Assembly (NCBI GenBank): GCA_018895315.1
Contig: JAHIOK010000426.1
Location: 1 to 11,024, forward strand
DNA from: Actinomycetota bacterium
Lineage (GTDB): Bacteria > Actinomycetota > Actinomycetes > Actinomycetales > Microbacteriaceae
Reading direction: 5' to 3'
Length of the DNA stretch: 11,024 nt
Below the pieces are notes generated by a model. The model did not search any database and was not told where the DNA came from. It saw nothing but the letters and a program-made list of their open reading frames with translations. Of the stretch, positions 1 through 5,776 are shown piece after piece. A program made the translations under genes and the position numbers. How positions within the stretch are numbered: position 1 is the stretch's first letter; each line of letters begins with the position of its first letter.

Positions 1-1
1 A

Positions 2-25
2 CGGGTGCCCCTCGGGGCTTTCCCG
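2..25. terminator. Possible hairpin terminator after the DUF3499 gene
   Basis: A GCCC stem closes on GGGC around a CTCG loop (7-18). It is flanked by an outer CGGG (2-5) that can pair with CCCG (22-25) across a T/TTT internal loop. It begins 13 nt past the DUF3499 stop codon on the minus strand. In that direction there is no U-tract, as is common in high-GC actinobacteria; read rightward, the stem is followed by TTT. It could be a terminator or a processing hairpin before the next leftward gene. This is a fold by eye only. Confidence 0.35.
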
Positions 26-37
26 ACCGCTGAGTCG

Positions 38-244
38 CTACGCGCTCAGGGTCTCGTGCCGCACGACGACCCAGCCGCGAGGGACCGACAGGCGATCGGT
101 GTGGGCGGCGCACAGGTCATGGGCGTGCGGATCGCCGTGGGCACCCAGCGGGCCGATGGCGGCCATCTGGTCACCGTAGTCGTACGTCAGAGTAGCCACG
201 GCCTCACGGGCACAGGCCACCTTCGAGCAGAGTCTCTCGCGCAT
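38..244 (-). CDS. DUF3499 family small zinc-ribbon-like protein (Rv3258c-like)
   Basis: The product is 68 residues. The sequence resembles DUF3499 of Actinobacteria: C6-x4-C11 near the start, the AVATLTYDYGD strand, a GPLGAHGDPH turn, then H40, H42, C45 and H48, and the PRGWVVVRH end. The Cys/His set suggests bound zinc, but that is inference and the function is unknown. The ATG at 244 was chosen over one 27 codons upstream because family members begin just before the first Cys, and because a TANNNT -10-like box lies 7 nt before it. The protein ends soon after the core, whereas Streptomyces homologues that I recall carry a longer variable tail. It is divergent from the Rv3259-like gene. In mycobacteria the same two families lie side by side next to manB and whiB2. 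Confidence 0.85.
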   Translation of the reverse strand: MRERLCSKVACAREAVATLTYDYGDQMAAIGPLGAHGDPHAHDLCAAHTDRLSVPRGWVVVRHETLSA

Positions 245-251
245 TGTGCCC

Positions 252-257
252 ACGTTA
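252..257 (-). promoter_or_regulatory. Putative -10 box of the DUF3499 gene (leaderless)
   Basis: TAACGT on the minus strand fits TANNNT and ends 7 nt before the ATG at 244. The start codon would therefore be at or next to the transcription start. No Shine-Dalgarno sequence is present and no clear -35 was seen. Confidence 0.45.
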
Positions 258-301
258 TCCGGCGACGGCCGGCAGCCCAGGATGCCGCGCCGCGCGTCGC
301 C

Positions 302-319
302 CCGGCCGCGCGCGGCCGG
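302..319. repeat. Perfect 18-bp GC palindrome in a divergent intergenic region
   Basis: The left arm CCGGCCGCG is the exact reverse complement of the right arm CGCGGCCGG, with no spacer. It sits between two divergent starts, about 50 bp upstream of the rightward start and about 65 bp upstream of the leftward one. It is either an operator-like site or a by-product of very high GC. Confidence 0.6.
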
Positions 320-338
320 CCGCACCGAACGCCGATCG

Positions 339-350
339 GAACGGTCGTTC
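339..350. promoter_or_regulatory. GAAC-N4-GTTC dyad abutting a -10 box
   Basis: The 12-bp dyad GAACGGTCGTTC ends directly against the TAGGAT box at 351. GAAC-N4-GTTC is the core of the actinobacterial LexA box, but the usual outer C and G next to the core are absent here. It may be an operator for the rightward gene. The evidence is the pattern only. Confidence 0.3.
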
Positions 351-356
351 TAGGAT
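351..356 (+). promoter_or_regulatory. Putative -10 box of the Rv3259-like gene (leaderless)
   Basis: TAGGAT ends 6 nt before the ATG at 363, the spacing expected between a -10 hexamer and the transcription start. The same AGGATGG could act as a poor Shine-Dalgarno sequence for the second ATG at 366. No convincing -35 was seen. Confidence 0.45.
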
Positions 357-362
357 GGTGTC

Positions 363-803
363 ATGATGCGGCGGCGCGCGAAGACCCCGGCGTCGCCCGC
401 GGCGCGTCCGGCCCGGCACGGTAGGCACGGGCGCGAAGGTCGCAGCCCGGTGGTCCGACCTCCACTCCCCCCGCTCGACACCCGCATCGATCGGTTCGAT
501 CTCGCTGTCGGAACGGCCGCCGAGTTCCTGAGATCGGCGTGGCCCGAGTTGCAGGATGTGCGCTTCGAGATCGGCAACTTCCCGCCCGCACCGCACGAGA
601 GCGGCATCCCGCGATGGGACGTGCTCATCGAGCAGAAGCGCATCGTGCTGTACCGCATCCCGATCGAGCGGCTCAGCCACCTGCATCGCGACGATGACGT
701 GCACCGCCGGATGATGATCGAAAGCTGCGTGTTCCGCGCCGCGGCCGAGTTCCTCGGCCGCGACCCCTGGGATCTCGGTCCCGAGCGGTTCCGCTACTTC
801 TGA
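363..803 (+). CDS. Rv3259-like 'metallopeptidase family' protein without HExxH
   Basis: The product is 146 residues. The N-terminus is basic and low in complexity (residues 1-40, with RHGRHGREGR and PPLPP), followed by a compact domain (RFDLAVGTAAEFLRSAWPEL, then RWDVLIEQKRIVLYRIPIE). This arrangement matches the small zincin-like family (DUF1025/PF06262) encoded next to DUF3499 in Actinobacteria. At the place where true members carry HExxH followed by a small-residue turn, this protein reads RAAAEFLG (residues 125-132). The zinc ligands therefore appear to be gone and peptidase activity is doubtful. Start: two ATGs in tandem (363, 366); 363 suits leaderless initiation. It diverges from DUF3499 and converges on the DUF5719 gene with a 40-bp gap. 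Its role is unknown. Confidence 0.8.
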   Translation: MMRRRAKTPASPAARPARHGRHGREGRSPVVRPPLPPLDTRIDRFDLAVGTAAEFLRSAWPELQDVRFEIGNFPPAPHESGIPRWDVLIEQKRIVLYRIPIERLSHLHRDDDVHRRMMIESCVFRAAAEFLGRDPWDLGPERFRYF

Positions 804-843
804 TCCCGGACGGCCCGCGAACGACCCGGTCGCGCAGGTGTGG

Positions 844-2256
844 CTACGGGTACACCCGAATGGTCGCCGCCGCAGCCGCGGCAGGCTGCAGCGGAAAGCC
901 CGCGAGTGCGTCGGCTGCGGAGAACGACACCATCCCGTGGATCGGCGATGACGAGGTCAGCCGGTACACCGACCCCGCGGTCACCGGCACACCGACCGTG
1001 CGTCCAACGGGAACCACGACAGTCACGGGCGCCGCGCCGCCGGCCACCGGCTCGAGAGTGACCGAGGCATCCGCCGTTCCGGTGTTCGCGAGAGAGAGCG
1101 AGGGACCGGGACCCTGCGGCACGGCCACCAGGTTCGCCCCGGCGATCTCGGGAGCAGCCGTGTACCAGGCGAAGTCAGCGCCGGCGGCGAACCCGGTGGT
1201 CTGCCAGACGGCAGCTACGACGGGAGCCTGAGCATCGATCCGCACGGTGTAGGCGCCGGCAGCGAGGCTGCTGAGCGCTACCTCGGCGGGCAGCCCCGCC
1301 GTCAGCGGAATCTGCTGCGTCCATCCTGCGGCCCCGTCGGCGCCGCTCACGGTGATGGTCGCCGTTGTCGAGTCGCTCGGCGCGAGCAGACGAAGAATGG
1401 TCGAGGGCTGTGCGGCCCCGGCGTCGCCGGTCGGCGCGGTGACCGTCACTCCGGGGATGACCTGGGTCGTCTCCGCGGTGGCGATCGACCCGAACTGGTC
1501 GACACCGCCGGTCACCAGGGTGCGGGTGATGCTCGCCTGCATCGACGCCGCGATCGGCCCGCCGGAGGCAGTGACGTGCACCACGGGGCTGCTCTCGCCG
1601 AAGAGGAGCCCCGAGAGCGGTACGACGCGCTGCGTCCGCGGCGCGATGACGAGGTTGGCGCCACTGGGCGGCACCTGCGCTCCGGTGGAGCCGTAGACGG
1701 TGAGCTGCACGGTCGCCGCGACGTTCCCCGGATTGGCCAGCACAACGAGATCCGCCGATCCAGTGGTGGTGGCGCCGCCGACGAGCCACGACTCCATCAG
1801 CGGGGTGCGGCACTCGGAAGCCGTGAAGCCAGCGAGGTCGGTCGATGTGACGGTGGCAGAGCCCGCTGCGGCCAGGTCTGCGAGCGTGCCGCCCTCGGGT
1901 GGGGCCGTGAGCACCGCGGGGCCGACCGATCCCGAGACCGACGTCGCCGTGAGCGCCGATTGCGCGGCGGTGGTGGCATCGGAAGCGACGCCGGCGGTGA
2001 CCGCCTGGTCGGCCGCGGAAGTCAGCTGCGTCGCCTGCTGAGCGTCGCGACCCAGGGCAAGGGGTGATCCGGTGCAGACGGCGACGGTGTCGGACGGCGC
2101 CGGCGTCGCGGTCACCGACACCGGCGCCTGCGCGAGGCTCGGCCAGGGCATGACGACAGCGGTGAGGGTCGCGGTGACGAGCCCGGCGGCCACGACGGCT
2201 CCGATGAGAACACGGGCGCTGTCTCCGGCGAGACGGAACATTCTGCGATCGGTCAT
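844..2256 (-). CDS. DUF5719 family secreted or membrane-anchored envelope protein
   Basis: The product is 470 residues. A short cytosolic N-terminus (MTDRRMFRLAGDSAR) precedes one hydrophobic helix (about residues 15-36) and an SLAQAP stretch that could be a signal-peptidase site. The rest is a long Ala/Thr/Val/Gly-rich exported region with only two evident Cys (residues 61 and 149), looking like repeated beta-sandwich domains (for example ADLVVLANPGNVAATVQLTVYG and later LSLANTGTADASVTLEPV). No catalytic motif was recognised. The start codon overlaps the stop of the upstream glycosyltransferase gene (ATGA), with GGGAGG 4 nt before it, so the two are translationally coupled. This pairing implies a role with the membrane glycosyltransferase, perhaps as its extracytoplasmic partner; that is inference. 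The DUF5719 assignment comes from context and overall architecture. Confidence 0.8.
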   Translation of the reverse strand: MTDRRMFRLAGDSARVLIGAVVAAGLVTATLTAVVMPWPSLAQAPVSVTATPAPSDTVAVCTGSPLALGRDAQQATQLTSAADQAVTAGVASDATTAAQSALTATSVSGSVGPAVLTAPPEGGTLADLAAAGSATVTSTDLAGFTASECRTPLMESWLVGGATTTGSADLVVLANPGNVAATVQLTVYGSTGAQVPPSGANLVIAPRTQRVVPLSGLLFGESSPVVHVTASGGPIAASMQASITRTLVTGGVDQFGSIATAETTQVIPGVTVTAPTGDAGAAQPSTILRLLAPSDSTTATITVSGADGAAGWTQQIPLTAGLPAEVALSSLAAGAYTVRIDAQAPVVAAVWQTTGFAAGADFAWYTAAPEIAGANLVAVPQGPGPSLSLANTGTADASVTLEPVAGGAAPVTVVVPVGRTVGVPVTAGSVYRLTSSSPIHGMVSFSAADALAGFPLQPAAAAAATIRVYP

Positions 2257-5120
2257 CGCGCCTCCCGTGCGGCGGGTCCGACGACGCGGGTGCTGCGTCG
2301 AGCGTGTCCTCGCGACGCCCGCGTCGGAACGGCGAGCAGGAGCGCCACGGCCACGGCTCCGAGCTGAGCCAGGGCGATCCCCTGCGTGATGCCCTGCGTC
2401 GAGGTCGAAGCCACGGTACGAGAGGTGACGGCACCGGACACCCTCCAGAGTGTGCCCTTCGCCGTCTCACCGACCGGCTCCAGCCCGTCGCGCTGATCGA
2501 TGGCGGTCGCCGCCTGCAGCCGCAGCGCGCGTCCGCGATCGGACTCCGGTGCGGCACTGGGGGCGAGCAGGATGAAGTCGATTCCGCGGGCCGCCAACCG
2601 CGCGACGACATCGGGCGATGTGGTCGTCACGAGGTCGGCGGTGAGCCCGGCGACCTCCTCGTCTGCGGCGGTGGCAGAGGTGCGCGTCTCGAGCGCCGTC
2701 GACTGGCCGCCGAGCGTCTCGCTCTCCCCCCATACGATCCGCGACGCCGCGTCCCCCGAGCTCAGCGGCGTGACCACGATGGTTCCGACCGATGGATCGT
2801 CTCGACCAGCGGCCGCGACGTAGGCGGGCAGCGTCGAGGCCGGTCCGTTCGTGAGGTTCGCCAGGCCGAGCAGCGGCGCCGCCAGCGCGGGCACGCTGAG
2901 CCCGGCGATCGCCACGAGCACCACCCCGACGATGACACGGCGCACCGGCGCAAGGCGCACCGCGATCCCGACATCGAGGAACACGAGAGCACCGCCCAGC
3001 GCGCCGAGCCACGCGAGGCTCAGACCGGCGCCCGGCCACACCGCGGCGGTGACGTCGCCCGTCGAGGCGACCGCGATGTTCACGGCGGCGAAGGCCGTTC
3101 CGATCCCAAGCGCAGCGACGGCGAGCAGCACGAGTGCGGCACCCCAGCGCGGGGTGAGAGGTGCAAGAAGCGCGAGCACGGCGATCGGCGCGACCAGCAG
3201 CGGCACCCACCACGTCGGCAGGTCAGCGCCGACGTGCGTCAGGAAGGCGCCCCACCCGGCGGGATCGGTGGTGGGGAATCCGGCGAGCAGAAGGGCACGG
3301 CCTGCGCTGGTCGCATCGACCTGCGGGCCCGCCCAGGTCACCCCGGGATCGGCGAGCAACGCCCACGGGTTGCCCGCGCGCAGCTGGTACCAGGCGAGGG
3401 GCGCCGCGAGCACGACGGCGGGAACGACGAGCCACGCCACACGGGCGATGCCGCGGCCGGCGCGCACGATCAGCGTGAGCAGTAGCGCCACCACCCACAG
3501 CACGACGAGTGCGGGAGCAAGTGACGGCGAACAGGCGACGACCGCCGCGAAGACGAGAGATGCCGCGCCCGACGCCGCCCACGACCGATGGGCCACCGAA
3601 CCGGCGAAGAACAGCCATGGCAGCAGCAGATGCACGAGCACTGCGGTGGGGCGCCCGTCGACCAGCGCGGTGAGGAATGTCGGCGCCAGCGCCCAGACGA
3701 CTCCGCCGGTGATGCGCAGCAGCGGTCGCTCTGTGACGCGGGTCGCCGCGAACCAGCCGCCGAGCACGGCGAGCGGCAGCGCGAGGACCCACAGCAGCAC
3801 GAGTGCCCGCGAGGGCTCGGCGGGCCACAGCGTCCCCAGCACCGCCACGACGGCGGCGAACGGATCGGCGGGCAGAGCCGCGTCGAACCCCGTGCCGCGC
3901 AGACCGTAGCCGGCATCCGCCCACAGCTGCGCCACTGTCGAGCGCAGCGGTGCGAGTGCGCCTCCGCCGAGGACCGGCCACGCCAGGAGGGCGGGGAAAG
4001 CTGCCACACCGACCACGAGAGCGGCGAGCACGGCCCAGGCGCCGCCGCCGCTGAAGAAACGCAGCTCCGTACGCACCACCGGTGCGGTGGCATCCATGTC
4101 GTCCGAATCAGCATCGAAGCGCTGCCGCAACTGCGTGCGGGTCACGCGGAGCGGGACGAGCTGACTCCACGGCGCGCTCCGGGTGGAACGGATGCGGCCC
4201 CGCGCACGCGCGACGGCATCCAACCGCACGAGGCTGGTGAGCGCTGCTGCCCATTCCGGCAGGACGCGCCCCGGGGCCTTCTCCACCAGATGCAGCGCGG
4301 TGCGCCAGATCGCGAGCGGGAGGATCGCGAGCCACAGGAACGGCACGGCCAGCGGCTGCGCGTAGACCAGACGCCGGTGCAGCTGTGCGACGCGCGATGC
4401 GTAGGTGCGACGACGGATGCGCGCAGCGCTGTCGGGGGCGGGGAGACCTGCCACTCCGTCGCCCGCGACGGCGATGTGCGCCCCGGGAACGAGCCCGAGT
4501 CGTCCGCCCGCCAGGCGGGCGCGCACGCCCAGGTCGAGGCCCTCGTCGGCGCCGGCGAGCGCGGGGTCGAGCCCGCTCAAGCTCCGCCAGGCGTCGGCGC
4601 GCACCAGCATCCCGCGCACATCGGCACTGAGCACATCGGAGTCGCCGTCGTGCTGGCCCTGATCGAGCTCGCCGTCGGCGAGGCCCACGGTACGCCCGAA
4701 CGGGGTCATGCTGACACCCAGCGAGACGATCTCCGCGCGATCGTCCCACTGCACGAGCTTCGGCGCGACAATCGCGACAGACGGCGCGAGTTCGAGTGCG
4801 CCGGCCAGCACCGCGAGGGCATCCGGCTCGGGGGCGGTGTCCTGCGCGAGCAGCCACACGGCGTCACCGTCGAGGCGGGCCGTCGCCATCCGCACGGCAG
4901 TCGCGAAGCTCGTCGAGCGCGATGCCGTGATCACGCCTTCGGCCCCGGATGTCGCGGCGAGATCGGTCAGCGTCGCATCGGGGCCGCACAGCACGATTGT
5001 GAGCTTGTCGACCCTACGGGTCTGTGCGCCGAGGGCGTCGAGGGTGCGCCGCAGGTGCAGCGCAGCGGGGGTGCGCCCCTCGGGACGCACGACGAGGAAG
5101 GCGTGGACTCTGGCGGGCAT
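2253..5120 (-). CDS. GT2-like glycosyltransferase fused to a polytopic membrane region
   Basis: The product is 955 residues. Residues 1-245 resemble a GT2 fold: HAFLVVRPEGRTPAALHLRRTLDAL at the start, AVWLLAQDTAPEPDAL (Asp94 in the place of the metal-binding Asp of the usual N/D-P-D), and GADEGLDLGVRARLAGG (about 190-206). The usual acidic pair there is broken (E-G) and the later His is Ala/Val (HIAVAGDG). Next come about 12-14 hydrophobic segments, from PLAVPFLWLAILPLAIW (257-271) to AQLGAVAVALLLAVP near the C-terminus. Between the last two lies an exported-looking domain (about 760-900). Such fusions occur in Actinobacteria near whiB and DUF5719 genes, with unknown substrate. It is probably an envelope glycan enzyme; the degenerate motifs leave open altered activity or a scaffold role. 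The start is supported by a TAGGCT box 9 nt upstream and no Shine-Dalgarno. Confidence 0.85.
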   Translation of the reverse strand: MPARVHAFLVVRPEGRTPAALHLRRTLDALGAQTRRVDKLTIVLCGPDATLTDLAATSGAEGVITASRSTSFATAVRMATARLDGDAVWLLAQDTAPEPDALAVLAGALELAPSVAIVAPKLVQWDDRAEIVSLGVSMTPFGRTVGLADGELDQGQHDGDSDVLSADVRGMLVRADAWRSLSGLDPALAGADEGLDLGVRARLAGGRLGLVPGAHIAVAGDGVAGLPAPDSAARIRRRTYASRVAQLHRRLVYAQPLAVPFLWLAILPLAIWRTALHLVEKAPGRVLPEWAAALTSLVRLDAVARARGRIRSTRSAPWSQLVPLRVTRTQLRQRFDADSDDMDATAPVVRTELRFFSGGGAWAVLAALVVGVAAFPALLAWPVLGGGALAPLRSTVAQLWADAGYGLRGTGFDAALPADPFAAVVAVLGTLWPAEPSRALVLLWVLALPLAVLGGWFAATRVTERPLLRITGGVVWALAPTFLTALVDGRPTAVLVHLLLPWLFFAGSVAHRSWAASGAASLVFAAVVACSPSLAPALVVLWVVALLLTLIVRAGRGIARVAWLVVPAVVLAAPLAWYQLRAGNPWALLADPGVTWAGPQVDATSAGRALLLAGFPTTDPAGWGAFLTHVGADLPTWWVPLLVAPIAVLALLAPLTPRWGAALVLLAVAALGIGTAFAAVNIAVASTGDVTAAVWPGAGLSLAWLGALGGALVFLDVGIAVRLAPVRRVIVGVVLVAIAGLSVPALAAPLLGLANLTNGPASTLPAYVAAAGRDDPSVGTIVVTPLSSGDAASRIVWGESETLGGQSTALETRTSATAADEEVAGLTADLVTTTSPDVVARLAARGIDFILLAPSAAPESDRGRALRLQAATAIDQRDGLEPVGETAKGTLWRVSGAVTSRTVASTSTQGITQGIALAQLGAVAVALLLAVPTRASRGHARRSTRVVGPAAREAR
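2261..2266 (-). promoter_or_regulatory. Ribosome binding site of the DUF5719 gene
   Basis: GGGAGG on the minus strand lies 4 nt before the ATG at 2256, inside the last codons of the upstream gene. Together with the ATGA overlap it supports this start and translational coupling. Confidence 0.6.
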
Positions 5121-5129
5121 GACGTGGTC

Positions 5130-5135
5130 AGCCTA
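5130..5135 (-). promoter_or_regulatory. Putative -10 box of the GT-DUF5719 operon
   Basis: TAGGCT on the minus strand ends 9 nt before the ATG at 5120. The intervening bases contain no Shine-Dalgarno, so the transcript would have a leader of 0-3 nt. No clear -35 was seen. It lies in the 90-bp gap after whiB and would give the operon its own start. Confidence 0.4.
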
Positions 5136-5175
5136 AGCGGCGGCATCCGCAGGCGGAGCTGTACGCGCCGAACGC

Positions 5176-5193
5176 GGCCGGATCAGCCGGTCC
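5176..5193 (-). terminator. Possible weak hairpin terminator downstream of whiB
   Basis: On the minus strand, GG-A-CCGG and CCGG-CC form a bulged 6-bp stem around a CTGAT loop, starting 17 nt past the whiB stop codon. There is no U-tract. It could reduce read-through from whiB into the glycosyltransferase operon. Confidence 0.25.
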
Positions 5194-5210
5194 GTTCTCG
5201 TGCAGTGGCG

Positions 5211-5537
5211 TCAGCTCGCGCGACGCTTCAGTTTGCGGCGCTCGCGCTCACTGAGACCGCCCCAGATTCCGAAACGCTCGTCGTTCTGGAGGGCGTATTC
5301 GAGGCAGCGATCGCGCACATCGCACGTGGTGCAAACGCGCTTCGCATCGCGAGTCGATCCGCCCTTCTCGGGGAAGAAGGCCTCCGGATCGGTCTGCGCA
5401 CACAGAGCGTCGGTCTGCCAGCCGAGGGGATTGTCGTCTTCCACGGCAAGTGGACGTCGCACTCCCGGAACACCCAGGCTGACCGGATCGACGAACCAAT
5501 TGTCGGGAACGCCTGAACGGTACTGCGAAGCCGCCAT
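5211..5537 (-). CDS. whiB: WhiB family iron-sulfur transcriptional regulator (WhiB2/WhmD-type)
   Basis: The product is 108 residues. All WhiB hallmarks are present: four cysteines, C46, C69, C72 and C78 (C-x22-C-x2-C-x5-C), that bind a [4Fe-4S] cluster; the G-I-W-G-G turn at 90-94; and a basic tail (ERRKLKRRAS) that contacts DNA. The stretch from DNPLGWQTDALC through FFPEKGGSTRDAKRVC resembles the WhiB2/WhmD group. Members of that group are needed for septation and cell division in mycobacteria and for sporulation in Streptomyces, usually acting with the principal sigma factor. The start has a GGGAGA ribosome site 5 nt upstream. A good TTGACC/TGTAAT promoter at 5590-5618 gives a leader of about 45 nt. 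It lies between manA and the GT-DUF5719 operon. In mycobacteria whiB2 neighbours the same DUF3499 and Rv3259 families, supporting orthology. Confidence 0.95.
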   Translation of the reverse strand: MAASQYRSGVPDNWFVDPVSLGVPGVRRPLAVEDDNPLGWQTDALCAQTDPEAFFPEKGGSTRDAKRVCTTCDVRDRCLEYALQNDERFGIWGGLSERERRKLKRRAS

Positions 5538-5542
5538 CTCGT

Positions 5543-5548
5543 TCTCCC
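5543..5548 (-). promoter_or_regulatory. Ribosome binding site of whiB
   Basis: GGGAGA on the minus strand lies 5 nt before the ATG at 5537. It supports this start over internal candidates and contrasts with the Shine-Dalgarno-poor neighbours. Confidence 0.55.
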
Positions 5549-5589
5549 ACCTGTCATAAGTTCCCCACGCGGGTCAGCGTGTTCACCTA

Positions 5590-5618
5590 ATTACAGCGGT
5601 GTCATTCGCTCCGGTCAA
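5590..5618 (-). promoter_or_regulatory. whiB promoter, TTGACC-N17-TGTAAT
   Basis: On the minus strand a -35 TTGACC (5618-5613) and a -10 TGTAAT (5595-5590) are separated by exactly 17 bp, a near-consensus principal-sigma promoter. The predicted start near 5583 leaves about 45 nt of leader before whiB. The surrounding bases are noticeably AT-richer than the rest of the window. Confidence 0.6.
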
Positions 5619-5673
5619 GTCGCAGATAGTAAAGCCTCATCTCGCACTTGAACCTTCACGACGCGCGCTCGGC

Positions 5674-5693
5674 GTGTCGCCCTGGGCGAACAC
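5674..5693. repeat. Interrupted inverted repeat between manA and whiB
   Basis: The site GTGTCGCCCTGGGCGAACAC pairs GTGT with ACAC and CGCCC with GGGCG around a single T, with one unpaired A. The centre is too tight for a good RNA hairpin, so a protein-binding dyad is more plausible. It lies about 55 bp upstream of the whiB -35 box. The rest of 5538-5776 holds no gene that I can support. Confidence 0.4.
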
Positions 5694-5776
5694 AGGCCTG
5701 CGACTCAGATTGCCCGCATGTCTTCAGCGTCCCTCGCCCGCTACACCCCGTACGCACGGCGCCGTCCAGGTGATTC

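Noticed and set aside
245..325. Upstream ATG (325) for the DUF3499 gene
   Set aside because: It would add 27 residues before the conserved MRERLCS start, run through the GC palindrome, and ignore the -10-like box at 252-257.
804..843. Bidirectional terminator in the convergent 40-bp gap
   Set aside because: Only a 4-5 bp stem (CGCGA/TCGCG around 9 nt) can be drawn and there is no U-tract on either side, so it was not called.
1175..2611. A 478-residue minus-strand frame spanning the GT-DUF5719 junction
   Set aside because: It is an Arg-rich shadow of two coupled genes with clear family-like sequences in another frame, and has no ribosome site or family resemblance.
2304..5516. Long plus-strand open frames opposite the GT fusion and whiB (for example 3588-5516 and 2304-3485)
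   Set aside because: They are rich in Arg, Gly and Gln with no recognisable domains and mirror the codon structure of the well-supported minus-strand genes. Such shadows are typical at about 70% GC.
5560..5564. GGAAC on the minus strand before whiB as an ECF sigma -35 element
   Set aside because: No matching GTT-type -10 lies at the right spacing, and the whiB start codon comes too soon.
5756..5765. ACGGCGCCGT palindrome just past the manA stop as a terminator
   Set aside because: It is a 10-bp self-complementary word with no room for a stable loop and no U-tract.
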